From Coniochaeta sp. PMI_546 (lineage: Eukaryota; Ascomycota; Sordariomycetes; Coniochaetales; Coniochaetaceae), in NCBI GenBank assembly GCA_021432605.1, contig MU271163.1:62001-126000 (forward strand): a stretch of DNA of 64,000 nt. The letters run 5' to 3'. How positions within the stretch are numbered: the stretch's first letter is position 1; each line of letters begins with the position of its first letter. Positions 47,077 through 58,864 of this stretch are shown here, piece after piece. The notes under the pieces are model-generated. The model was not told the origin of the DNA and searched no databases. It saw nothing but the letters and a program-made list of their open reading frames with translations. The position numbers and the translations under genes are program-made.

Positions 47077-47973
47077 TCAGTGGAAGTCCGAATCTAATGC
47101 CGCCCAGCTAGCCTTCTCTCTTGCGCGCCGCAGCTCCTCGTGAAGTCTGGTGTGGTTCTTTGCCTGGACGCTATTGACCGGCTGCTTGCCGATTTTGGGC
47201 GTGTTTATGCCTCCATCGGGTGGGAGCTCGATGCTTCCCAATCCTTCGAGCACGCGGTTGGCTTTGTCAACAACAGCGCGGATGGCTGCCGTTTCCGCGC
47301 GCTTGGCGTCCAGCTGGTCTTGCATCAATGCGATGAGCTGCTCGCGAGCTTGATGAGGGCGGTATTCGTTGAGAATGTGGTGGAAGTTTAGGAGGAGGGT
47401 GCGCAGGTCTTCAACTTTCTCATAGCCCTGTATGACGAAGACATGGTCAGACATTCGACTTTTCAAGTTCCAAACAGGCAGAATGTATACCTGTTCCGGG
47501 GCGATGCCCATCACCCCCATCAACTCAAGAAAGTTAAGCAGCAACGACTTGGCAAGCCGCTTGAGGACAAATGCACGGTCGACATGTTTGCCATCGAGGT
47601 CGCCTTCGGAAGGGACCAGGCGTTCAATGCCTGCCGCTTCGAGACTCTGGAGTTCATCGTCAAGCTAGAAACTAAAATTAATCCCAAGGTTCGCCTAGGA
47701 GTCGACCAAAGTCAGGAAACATGCCGTGAGTGGCTCTCCAAACAACCGCCACTTGCCGTCGAGGGGCTCCGCCGGTGGTTGAAGGTTGACGAGGTCCTCT
47801 GGTACGCCCGGAACGCGGATGATGGTAGAAACATCAAGGCCCGTTTGGTCTGCATAGCGACTTCTCAGACTCTCCATCCGATCGATCTTGTCCGTTGTGA
47901 AGTCGCGCCAGAACGGAGGAGGATCTGGGAATGTTGACGAGGCGTTCGACGCGATCGGTGGAGGTTCAGCCAT
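47077..47973 (-). CDS. med7: Mediator complex subunit 7
   Basis: Middle-module subunit of Mediator, which links regulators to RNA polymerase II. Preferred exons 47973-47725, 47664-47491 and 47427-47077 give 257 aa. The N-terminus has FPDPPPFWRDFT, then LFGEPLT joined to LDDELQSLEAAGIERL, and the family core LRTLLLNFHHILNEYRPHQARE with a coiled coil behind it. The first intron fits best as a 60-nt GC-AG intron (GCATGT..TTTCTAG); a 42-nt GT-AG alternative would insert six residues. The second intron is 63 nt, in frame and stop-free (GTATAC..CTGACC..ATACAG); reading through it would put 21 foreign residues between GIAPEQ and GYEKVEDLRT, inside a conserved helix. It is divergent from the ZNF830-like gene. 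Confidence 0.9.
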
Positions 47974-48375
47974 TGCTGAGGCCGGGCTCCGATATGGAGT
48001 CGAAGTGAGTCTATCGTATGGTGAGGGTATTGCATCCGGAAGACCGGATGAACATCAAGCGGTACGAGTCCTTGATGAAGTGCTTCGATGTTGGTGAAGT
48101 CGCGATCGACGAGTACGATAAGCGATAAGGATTTATCTCGCGCGCCTGGAGCTTTAACTTTACGACCCCATACTTCATCGCTGTGTGGCTTGAGTTTGGC
48201 GGGGAAACAGCTCAACTGTGGCGTACTTGTGCGCTTTCCAATGTCAGCCCGCTCGACCTGGCCGTCATATCATCATTCATGACTAGAGATTCATTGCGCT
48301 ACCAAGTCGAATCATTGAGCCTCGGCGAACCAGCTGGAGGACACGGAGACATCCCTCTTATAAATTTGGGTCACA
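47974..48375. other. Divergent promoter of Med7 and ZNF830-like genes
   Basis: 402 bp. A TATAAATTTG lies at 48359-48368, immediately before the plus-strand ATG and so unlikely to be its TATA box. No other element recognised. Confidence 0.4.
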
Positions 48376-49584
48376 ATGGCCGACGTTCGCTCTCTCCTCC
48401 GCCAGCAGCGCGCCGCCAGACGCATTATCCATCCACACGCTGCTTATTCGGAAGCTGGTAAACTCCTGTGCACTGTCTGTCACGAACAAGTCAAGGCCGA
48501 GTCGCTATGGGATGGTCATATTCGCAGCCCTGCACACCTGCAACGAGTACAGAAGCTACAGGCGTCGAGGCCTACTGCAGCCCAACACACGGCCTCCAAT
48601 AAGCGCAAGCACGACGACGACGCTATGGATGCCATCTCTACGGGTGATGAAGAGGTAGATGGACTGAGAAAGAAACGAAGTCGTCATGATGTTCATGGCG
48701 TCGAGCCAGAGCTTGACACCGAGACGGTCGACAGGGTTAGGGCCGAGGACGAGGACGAGGCGACGGACAAGACGACACCTACTAGAACAAAACCCCCCAC
48801 GCCGCCACTTCCACGCCGAACCTCAGGAACACCGAGCCAGGGATTCGAGATGCAAATACCCTCGAGGCCTGCAACTCCTGTCGCCGTGCGGACAGACTTC
48901 GGAGGCTCTAATGGCACCACCGCTGCGGTCAACCGTTCACCACTCAGGCCTCAAAAAGAGCCTTCTACAGTTGCTGGCTTCGTTCCTGCGACCGACAAGA
49001 CGGGATTTAAACCAACATCATCTGTTGGACTAGCGACAATCCCACCGCCGGGAACAGATGCACTCTCATCGGGTGCACAAGGGGATGAGGTGGCGCAAGA
49101 AGTTGACGAAGACGAGTGGGCCGCGTTTGAAGCGGATCTGCTGCATAGCAACTCCAATGGAACCTCGGCAAGGCCCGGAATAGCAGCACCTGAGGATGCT
49201 GTCATATCCGCGCCGGCCATGACGGCCGACGAGCTCGCCGCCAAATCAGCGGAGGAAGACCGTGAGCGGCGGCGTGCCACCGCTGACATCGAGTTGGACA
49301 ACGAGAAGGAAGACGCTACACGCGCACTCGAAGAAGAATTTGAGGACATGGAGGAGTTGGAAGCCAGAGTGCAGAGGTTGAAAGAAAGGAGAGAAGCCTT
49401 GCGTAACCGTCAAGGAACTCCAACGGTCACAGCTGCCGAGGGGTTCCAGGAAGAGAAACATATTGATGCGGCTGTCGCAAATGGCAAGGAGAATGCAGAG
49501 GGTGCAGAGGAAAGCGACGACGAGGACGATGATGAAGACGAGGAAGATGCGGATGACTGGGCTGGGTTCCGATTCAAGGGCTGA
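48376..49584 (+). CDS. ZNF830/CCDC16-like C2H2 zinc-finger coiled-coil protein
   Basis: Intronless gene of 402 aa. A matrin/U1-type zinc finger is seen at residues 32-54: CTVC with Cys32 and Cys35, then His48 and His54 (LWDGHIRSPAHLQRV). The middle is disordered, with Pro/Thr-rich and acidic parts and a basic KKRSR nuclear signal. Residues about 270-345 form an acidic-basic coiled coil (LEEEFEDMEELEARVQRLKE), and the end is a run of Asp/Glu closed by DDWAGFRFKG, a typical family ending. In other eukaryotes the family acts in the nucleus in pre-mRNA splicing and genome stability. Divergent from med7. Confidence 0.88.
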   Translation: MADVRSLLRQQRAARRIIHPHAAYSEAGKLLCTVCHEQVKAESLWDGHIRSPAHLQRVQKLQASRPTAAQHTASNKRKHDDDAMDAISTGDEEVDGLRKKRSRHDVHGVEPELDTETVDRVRAEDEDEATDKTTPTRTKPPTPPLPRRTSGTPSQGFEMQIPSRPATPVAVRTDFGGSNGTTAAVNRSPLRPQKEPSTVAGFVPATDKTGFKPTSSVGLATIPPPGTDALSSGAQGDEVAQEVDEDEWAAFEADLLHSNSNGTSARPGIAAPEDAVISAPAMTADELAAKSAEEDRERRRATADIELDNEKEDATRALEEEFEDMEELEARVQRLKERREALRNRQGTPTVTAAEGFQEEKHIDAAVANGKENAEGAEESDDEDDDEDEEDADDWAGFRFKG

Positions 49585-49914
49585 TAAGTGAACCTGGAGG
49601 TCTGTCGTCCTCCCTGAAGGGTGTATGATAGTTATGATGTCTTGCTTTTATAGGTGGATTAATATTCGAAATATTCAAAAGAAGGCCGTTCCCCTGCGCA
49701 GTTAAACCATTGAATTGCTGCCATAACTAAGTGCTGTACGGGCTACGCACAATCTATCAGGCCATACAGTACAGGAGACATCGCTTTTCTACATCTTAAA
49801 ATGAGGTAGCACCCTCTGATACATCGTGCCAGAACAAAAAAAAAAGATTGGAAGATGAGAGGCAACCAGAAATAAGAGAACGAAGCTCGTAAGTACACTG
49901 CACTAGAACCAACG
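49585..49914. other. Convergent intergenic region
   Basis: 330 bp between the zinc-finger gene and the F-box gene; it has a 10-A run near 49838. 3' UTR-like. Confidence 0.4.
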
Positions 49915-51376
49915 TCACCTATCCACAGCAACACCTCCATGGCCTACGCTCTCCCAGAATCTTCTAAGTCTCCACACCCTCCCTACGCCAACTCTCTCTT
50001 CCCACTCCTTGACGCCCTCACTGCGTTCTTTTACCTCACCTCGCCACACCCGCTCTACCCACCGTCTCAGAGTATCCTTCACACGTTCCCTCTCGACCGC
50101 TCGCTTCTTCGCGACAAGGGCAGGGGCCACTGCCGTCCCCCTACTCGGGAGACACTCGGGCGGCAGAACAGATCGTGCCACAAGGGCCTCGACCGACGGA
50201 CGGGCGGCCAGCCGCCGGGAAAGTCGAATGCAGACTAATGAGCGAGCAAGCTTACGCGACACAACTGTCGTTCTAGTCAGAAAGATAGACCGGCTGATGA
50301 GGTCAGCAAGCGACGGGCGAAACGGCGACCAGAGCATCGGCTGCAGAATCGTCCGGGCACGCCGAAGACGGTACGCGTGGAGTATCGGTGCGAGTGAGAG
50401 ATCGCGGAGCCGGTGCGAAGTCTGCATGTCAAGCTACTGTGTTAGTAAGGTTACCAAGGAACATATTGGATCGCAGCTTAAGAGCTCTAGCGGTCGTTGA
50501 CTCAGCCCCTTCGCAGCAATTTTGGAAGTTTCAACCACGAAGAGACAAGAGGCATGAAGGAATCGCTAACTCGAACACAAAGGCCAGGAGCGGATAGCAG
50601 CATCACTAAGGGGCAAATAGGATGAGAATGCGTATATTGCTCCCCCCTTCTCCTGCAGACGTTCGAGGGCAAATTGACACCGTGAAACGCACGATGAGGA
50701 GAGGAGCAACAACACCACGGCCCTTTTCGTGTGAAGCGCAGGGGATAAGCATGTCTTGACTCACCCGAGAAGTACAAAGCAAGTCGCAAACGTCCAGGTA
50801 CCGCAGGATTTGAAGTAGTACCTCGTTCGGAAGGTCAAAGAGACCAGCCGTGGCAAAAAGACAAGATACCGGACGCAGGGGGGATGTGTTATCAGCCTCT
50901 GTGAGGGCAGCCTCGTCTCCCACCATGGATAGAACTGCCGCTTTCGGAGAAAGTGATCGCGATGGTATTGGCTCGGCGGGTGGTTCATCTGCTTCCCCGG
51001 ACGCCGGTCGACGTTCTCTGCGTCCGCAGTTCCAAAGACCTATCTCGTCTACACTGGTTTCTCTGACTGTGATCTGCATGGATGGTTGGGCATCACCGCT
51101 CGTATTCGCGGACGAACCCCCTTCAGGCAGCAGAGATTGGCTAGTAAGCCCCGTGTAGGTGGACGAAGAAAGGACTTTGGTGGTACCTTGAGGTGCTAGA
51201 GATGCTGACAACGTAAGAAGGCGTGTCTGACTTTTGGGGTCCTCAACGAGATCAGGCTCGGTACCAGGGCCAAGCGTGGCGTCGACGCCGGCTGTGCCGG
51301 CGTGCTCATCTGCGCTCACTGCAAGATGGCACGATAATCGCTGTGGAAGTGGCTGCGGGAACGTCGACGGCTCCAT
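49915..51376 (-). CDS. F-box protein, fungal, unknown target
   Basis: Two exons, 51376-50765 and 50421-49915, give 372 aa. The frame continues up to 51523 but only from a GTG, so the ATG at 51376 is used. The first 170 residues are disordered and Ser/Thr/Pro-rich. An F-box follows at the exon end, LFDLPNEVLLQILRYLDVCDLLCTSR, and is completed by TSHRLRDLSLAPILHAYRLRRA in exon 2, the usual fungal form in which the box is followed by a helical RLR segment. The intron is 343 nt, long for this window, with GTGAGT, CTAAC and ATGCAG. The C-terminal region is rich in Arg/Val/Trp and has no known substrate domain. It probably docks on Skp1; substrate unknown. Confidence 0.82.
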
Positions 51377-54300
51377 GGCTAGCCCTCTTCGAGTCCTGGG
51401 TGCGCCACAGTGTGTCAGATCGAACTGAACACAAAGGCTACGGTTCAATCGGGAAGCTTGGCTACGTCTGACGACAGAACAGAAGGCTTGATGAGTTGTC
51501 AACCCCTCCAGTACCTCTCGCACATATGCTGACCTCTTACCGCACTGTTCAGAGGTATTTCATAGGTGTATCACCCTCCCACCTTCTGTCAGCGTTGCAG
51601 ATGCAGCACCGCGTCTGTCGCGGCTTCACTTCCGCCCTGTGTCTGGGTCCCTGTCTCCTAAACGCAAAGATAGGAGAAAGAGTTTCTTGCAGGGGGCGGG
51701 TGGCGGGACTGCACCGTCTCGATAGACAGGTAGTATGCGGATTGCAAGGTTATCTGCCGAGGATGCCGCGGGAGGGTTGCAAACGAAGCACAGGCGAACG
51801 AGAAAGCGATTTCCTGAAGAGCCAGCCCCGGCTAAACATAATATCGCGCCAAGGATAGGGGTGAACAAGTTGTGCGCTGGCAGGTACAAACAGGAGGTGG
51901 TCAACACAACGGGCCGGTGGCTGGGCCGTCTTCCTGCGCCCGAGCGTGTGTCGACACAGGAAAATGCTATGCAGTTTGAGAATAGGTACTGTTGACGGTG
52001 TAGGCGCGTAGTAGGCCTCCTCCGTGTAGTTGAATCTGATGCGAAGCGATAATGTGCAAGCGGGCAAACGTGACCTGTGCTTCTCAGCCCGTCGCCGTTA
52101 CCATGCCGTCATGCCACACTTCATACACTGCCGGTTGGAGCTCTCCCTTTCCCTCGTCCTTGCTACAATGATCAATTACAAAATGAGGGAATATAATAGA
52201 ATATCGAAGCACGCGAGGATCAGGTCAAATGAATAGGACAAAGTTACAAGTGGATGAAATCACGCGCTCATGGTATTAGTGGAGAGCTGCGGAATGAGGA
52301 CATCTCATGTGCTAGCAAATAGAGGTCGCCGCAGTGACGAAGATGTTGAGACTAGAGCACCGTAGTTGGGGTGACGTTAACAGTAGTTGTCATAGTCAGA
52401 AGGTCGAAATGGGCTAGATGAATGTAAGTGGTGAGAGTTGTCGTTGAATCCTCGGTGAGACAACCAGCTGCGTCACACCTTGGAGGCAACCACTGACAGC
52501 GAGCTGTGGGTCCCGTTTGTCATCCTACCTAAAGTACAAGTATCGAGGTACCTTCTGCGGGTGACTCCCAGGTCTGGTCCGATCGCGGTACGTACCTTTT
52601 TTGCAGCTCGCGTGTTCCTGCCCAAAGTGGAGTCAAAATGTTGATGAAATTCGCATTAGAGGTGCGAAGGAGAGATTCTCAACTGTCTGTTCGTCCCTCT
52701 ACCACACAGTCCGAAGTTGAGGTGAAGGGGTGACTTTCAATCATCTCTATCCTACAGATCAGGTCCAGTCACCGGCGGTAACGTACACTTACATCTTTGT
52801 ACGTCACCTTGGGAGATAAATCTGCCTCCTCGATTCTTAGTATCATGCAACCGGCGAAGGCAAAGACCATCTGGAAGACAGCCAAAATAATCATTGATCC
52901 TCATATTGGTACCGATTACTGGACTCCAAACCTCTGAATCCACAGGTACAGAGCAGAATGTGACGCAGCTATCTGCGAAGTGCATCCTGACCCGTGGGAG
53001 ATGTGCGGGAGATGATGTGCTTGTTGACCTGCGCACCAATCTCCCCGCGTCCGCAATGCAGAGCTGCGAGCAGCCTTCGGGGATGTTGTTACCTCCGGCT
53101 ATTTAAGCATGATTTGCATACAGCATTCCAGAATACGGATGAGTAAAAGGACTGAGATGTTATTTTCGGTTGACCGGCTGGCCGCCAGCTCCAGTTTTCA
53201 GCTTGCCTAACATGCGTGCCAAAGGGCCCAAAGCCCATGTTGCGAGCCAGCAGGCCCAGGACCATCTCAGTATGATTTTACCCGCCGTAGTGGGCAACCT
53301 CGTCTAAGCTGCAGCGCCAATGTGCTGCCTGGTTCTTGCAGCGAACCTGCTGTCAACTTTTCCTCACGGTGCATTCATGGGGAGGATTGGTGCCTGACAG
53401 GAAAAGCCAAGAAGGCCCCTCTGAGGTCTCTTCTCGGCCGGGACCTCACTACAGCGACGTCCTTGAATAAGACTGACGTGTTGCGGGTCCGGCCGCCCAT
53501 CCAAGCCTGCACGGTGATGTGCACAAATATACACGGACACCTACAAATCCGAGCTCACCAATGTCACCTTCCACCGGAACGTCGCCGTCCTATACCGGTG
53601 ACGGCTGCTTGATGCTGGAGTTACAAAGCTTAATCCCAACCATGGAGCTAAGCCAATGAATTGACAAGCTGCGGCCTGCCATTTTCGACGAGCTTCAGTG
53701 TCCACGCGACCAAAGAAAAGAGAAAGAAAGGTCTGAGGTTGATGGCAGCAGGCGAACGCACTTCAAAGCTTAGCAAATGGCCAACAGTCTTAACCTCTGG
53801 ACGCGTGGGAAAGCGCGTCTAGATCGGAATCAAAACTGTGCGCAAGATCTAGCTGTGCCGCATTTGAAATGCTGGGACAACAGATAGAGAAACTTCTCTT
53901 TTCAATGCATGGGGAAATCATGGTGCACAGTCCGAGTACAATTCTGACTACCCTAGACCCTAGAGTCTGGTGCTCGGGAGTATGTTCCTTGGAAGTACCG
54001 GGTCACATCACTTCGATTTCGGTCTCTGAATTGCCTATCGAGTACTTTGGTACTTCATGGTTATCGAGGCGTCGTTGGGGCCGCACTTTGTGGTCGTCGT
54101 TTTGTATACCTTGCACAGACATCGCGGCCGCGATGTTCAAGATGGTTCCCCTCACCCCTCGTCCCACACCATCCTTCTCCAAAACTTCATGCAGAACGCT
54201 ACCTTAAAACAGGGTTCCGCCAATAGTGTGTACAGAAGGCTGTCTCTGCGGCTACTTCTCCGACAGCTCCAAATGGTCCGCGTCTGCCTTGCCGACACCT

Positions 54301-57300
54301 GAATGATGAGGACAGGGAACAGGGCTGCTGCGGATCGGATTGCGCCAGTGACGGGTGTCTGCACTTTGTGTCTGGGAGTACCTTGTTGTAGACTAGATAT
54401 TAATGTTAGACCCCAGGCGGGTCTTATTGAGAAGTACAAAGCCACCAATCGCCCTGAGTACCTGAAAGTATCGGCTTGGGTTTCTGAGAGTACCTCGGAA
54501 ACGGCCTTGACACGCGCAGCGACTCAAGAATAATAAGCTTCTTCTCTTGCTGAACGCATCTTTGATATGACGATGACCTTGTTACGATACAATCCTTCCG
54601 TGAGATTCTGCCATTGACCAATGAAGAAATGGAGATGACCCCACGTCGACGAACCATCGCACCGGGTTCAGGAAGGAGGCAGAAGCTTGTTCAGCGTCAG
54701 TGTATTCTGGCATCCGATTAGTTGATTATTGGGACCTTTCGATCAGTGGCATCGGGTTCATGGTATCTGCATTGATTCTCTACCACATGATTCGCAAGGA
54801 TCCCAAACATTCCATTAGGCTTCCAGAAAGGGTTCCTGAGTCATTGGACAGAAGCTGAGGGTTTCGCTGAGATTGGCACGGGTGTTTAAACCACCATCGA
54901 GACTCGAGAGCACGGGCATTATCCTCTTGTCCTCGAGGCCATTTGACAACCTACGGCGTTCAGCGCACTTACGTGCAAAGCAGGAGAGCTTCCTCCCGTC
55001 TTAGCGTATGATTTGGTCACATTGTGGCAGAGGGTACTTCAGAAGCCGGGGACGTTACATTGAGATACCTTTGGTCGCGTAAACGGAACGGCCCGTTTGT
55101 GACTGTTTGGACGGGGTTGAACGAAGCACAATTGGCTAAACGACGCTCAGCCTTCGAAACGGCCATCGATCAACAATCATATGGCCGCGAGAGATGGCCA
55201 TGTTTACATGGAAGCGCCTCCGCTCGTCCAGGCCCGATATCGACGAGCATGTTTATGTTATCGTCATATGCGCCGTGAGAGTTATCACCCGTCATGGGGT
55301 GATTGAGCTGCATCATGTTAAGGGGCATGCACGCAACTTCCTGATTCAGGAGAACAACTCATCAGTTGTCTCGCAGCCGAGAGATCTGCGCCCCACGGCA
55401 GGGGCGCGTGGTTGTTCACAGCATATGCCGGTTGTTCTGCTCGGTAGACAAACAGTATCTGAGAAACATACGAAGCTCTCTCAGAGGGCCTCAAGATCGG
55501 GCCAGCACTGGCAGCTTGACCAGTACGGGCCCGCCTGGACATAGGCCAGCACCTTGCTGATTTCACCATTCTCTCATATCATGCTCTACCGTACTCGCTC
55601 ATTATCGGCCCTTGCCCTGACCCCTGATTGATCAATGACGGATGATATCAACTTGCATGTACGGAGGCGAGACTCTCGATGACCCTGCCGGGGATCACCG
55701 GCCCATGCCTTGGCCATCGCCGACGGTCTTTCGCCACGGGTGAACGAAGAGCGACACGTCTCTCCGCCAGCCACTACGTTGCTGGCAAGCATCCCACGTC
55801 CGCGCCTTACAGGCATATCCCTCGTGGAAAGTAAGGGCTCCCACATAACGATATTGCTGAACAGACAGTGTACCCTCAGATGGTCTCGTACAGTCCCTAA
55901 ATCATCCCTGTGCATGAGAAAATGCAGGGCGAACGGCATGTTTGCCTGTACCATTTATCTTCATGTTCGAGTGCTGCGGTCCGTTCTCAAGAACACATCA
56001 CAGTGCATGTCTTTCGCTAAGCTATCTTTGGGGGAGTATCGTCAAGGAGACAACCAGACGACAGGGATGATACTAGACCATGGTTAAGCTGATCCTTGGT
56101 TAGTGTCAGATCGTCATGGATGTCACAGTACATGCTATACCGTCACGGCTTCGTACTTCCACCACTGTTTACAGAGAGCCGCAAGAACACCTTCGTGACA
56201 TAACGGGAAAGGTTAATGTATCTCCCCTCTCCCCGACAGTGTTGCTTCGTCGAGCGTGGCGAGGTGGGCTCGAGCCGCGACAACTGAAAGACCGCCACGT
56301 TTCTCGTCTCCCACCCCCTTGCAGAGACGAACGTCAGGTCAGTGGACAGTCTTGCTCCGCAGCGATGCATCGACGATTGTGCTGTGGCGATTTGCTACCC
56401 TTTGTGACTGGCTCCGTTGATTTGAGACCTCCAAGCCCAGCGCTGGGCCTGTCCACGCGGTAGTTCATGTGAGAAGAAGAACATGCATGAGCATGGGTCT
56501 ATGCCTCAACCTCCTTATGCGGATCCTCGGAGTAGAGCCTTCGGTGGTTCAGTTTCAGGGGGGTTCGAGTCCACGGGATGATGAATGCCTGGTCGGAAGC
56601 TCGCTGGAAAGTTCCTCAATCGTTGTACATGCCCTACGCTGACGGGTTCAAGAATGCTCAAATTACTCCCCGACATATAGGCAACCTGAGTCAGAAGATG
56701 GGACAAGCCTCACTAGTCAGGAACATCACTTGTAGATGGCATCCCCAGATTTCGGACCCCAGTCACCACTAGTGATTATGCAAAAACGAGACTACCTTGA
56801 CATCGCCGAATAATGATCCAGACTTCCAATCTACCCGTTCGAAGGCAGACGAACCATCGACGGATAGAGACAGGGTTCTCTCCACGTTTACCCCATGAAG
56901 CAGGCCCATTCCCGGATGTTCACTTGAACACGAGTCTTCATGCGATGAGCGGATAGCTGAGGAATCTGGATCTGTAACACCTTGACGCTACGTCCACATC
57001 TCCTGATATAGAGTACATTACGGTTTGCTGCAGGCGCTAGGTGCATATGAGACCCGGGAGAAACATGTAAAACAGAAAGCCACGTTTGCTAAGGCTCTTC
57101 GACCACGGAGCAGCATGTCCGAACGGCCACGGTGAATAGGTAGAGAAGGACACAAAGTAGCCACTTTTGATGGGAACGAGGATGGCTGCAAGACACGGAC
57201 AAGGAACGGGTACATATGAGGAGGTCGCGGCCGATGCGGCCTGTCACGCTAGTTGAGAAACATCAAACCCAAGGCCTAGGTCTTGGCCACCTCAGCCGTG

Positions 57301-58531
57301 CGCTGTATCCATCTGAAGGCTGGCTTGCAATGGTGTGTTTTACAAACACCCGCTCACCTACTCCTCAGAAGACAGAGGCACGGCACATTTCGCGTGTGGA
57401 GCTGGCTAGCTGCCACCATTCCCAAGGTCGAGGAGAGCAAAAGGAGACTATCAAGCAGGTGCTGCATAGTATCTATGCAGAACACTGACATGGAGTGACC
57501 GGGGGCAGAGAGAGACAAACGGGTGACGAATGAAGGGGGAGGGAAGTTGCTGGTTCGTCAAATAGCGACACTTCGTTATAGAGATCGGAAGCCAACGCTG
57601 CAGGAAGGGTGGAGAGTGGGCGTAAAAGGGGAAAAGAACACACCGTGCTTGTAGATCCCGTTTTCTTCATGTCCCCCTTCCCGCTTTACGAATCGAGGAG
57701 CCCTGCTCCGGTCTGCAAGTCTGCAAGCCTGCACGTTTTGAAAGCCTCTCTAGCTCGAGGAAAACTCACGGCATGGTGGGGAAATGACCGTTGTAAAGGC
57801 AAGCCGGTCGTGGGTATTTGAGCCATGTTCAACGTGGCTCCATCAAACTGCGGCCGGCTTGAGTGTTGGGCGGGAAGAAATGGGCTAATTGTTCGGCAGG
57901 CAAGGGTGTGCATCGACTCCCCAGTCTCCGCTGCCATCTCCCCACGCAGGGACAGGTACATGTCGACGTGTGATCGTGATTAACGCAGCTGTATGCTAGG
58001 ACTGGGGGGTTTCGAGGGATGTTCAACGGCCTAGGTCGTATCAGCCGCGGCCTTTCTTGGGTTGTTCGTCTGCTCTCCTATCGATCGATGCCTTATGTCG
58101 AGCTTTGGCTGGTTGGCCGCCCAAACAGGTTCCACCACGCGGGAGCTACGACATGATGAAGAAGTATAAGTAGTTGCGTACCTCCCTTCGGAGGAGCTTG
58201 AATGTTCACTGTTCCGGTGGACAGAAGCACCAGCGGAATTCTGACGACCTCCGGAGAAGCAACTGGAATATTAGACCCTTAGATATCTCCGAAAGACGAA
58301 CAAATCCGAACACCATTAGATACGCTGGACCTGCAATTCGAAGGTGGAGTCGCAGCATACCTTTTGCTGAGCACCCAAGCCTGTGGTAAGGAACGATTCG
58401 AGCTCCTGCTCCTCCGGTTTGCCACTCAAGGGGTCTAATGAATTCTAATTCGCTAAAAGACGAACAGCTGTCTGCAGTCAACAAGCCCACACAACCGACC
58501 ACGGAAGCCCTCACACAACCAGACGCTCACC
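51377..58531. other. Seven-kilobase stretch without a recognisable gene
   Basis: Many short frames occur on both strands, none with recognisable motifs, consistent codon use or a convincing set of splice sites. Base composition is not extreme and I see no long direct or inverted repeats, transposase or reverse transcriptase remains. The first 0.5-1 kb should be the F-box promoter and the last 0.3 kb the promoter of the 58532 gene. The remainder may hold long non-coding RNA, orphan genes or decayed sequence. Confidence 0.4.
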
Positions 58532-58864
58532 ATGTGTTATTTCGAACAAACGCGCTGGACCTGCGGCTACTGGAAGTGGGGGAACTTCCGCCAGCAATGC
58601 AACAAGGAGTACCGAACGGGCGAGACGTGCGGCCTGAAATTGGTTTATGATACGACCTACCAGTCGGGCCAGTGCAAGCTCTGCGACCAGATACAAAAGA
58701 AGTACCGGCGCGTTCACAAGATGCAGACCGATATTGCAAGGTGGCAGCGAGAGGGCAACCGGGTGGCCACAATCGAGAAAACCGAGGGAGACATCCAGGA
58801 AATCACTGCCCAAATACAGGAAATAATGAACCAACATAACGAGAGGCAGCTGAAGATCACCTAA
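58532..58864 (+). CDS. Small Cys-rich fungal protein, unknown function
   Basis: Intronless 110-aa ORF with strong start context (CACC before ATG). Cysteines at 2, 11, 23, 33, 48 and 51 lie in the first half, with aromatic residues between (TRWTCGYWKWGNFRQQC and GQCKLCDQIQ), like a small zinc-binding fold. The second half is a charged helix with heptad-like spacing (IEKTEGDIQEITAQIQEIM). It has no signal peptide. I recall similar short proteins as conserved hypotheticals in Sordariomycetes, often in several copies per genome, but cannot name a family. Probably nuclear or cytosolic; function unknown. Confidence 0.75.
   Translation: MCYFEQTRWTCGYWKWGNFRQQCNKEYRTGETCGLKLVYDTTYQSGQCKLCDQIQKKYRRVHKMQTDIARWQREGNRVATIEKTEGDIQEITAQIQEIMNQHNERQLKIT

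Noticed and set aside
56480-56600. tRNA-like B-box GGTTCGAGTCC
   Set aside because: No matching A-box, anticodon stem or acceptor stem could be drawn around it.
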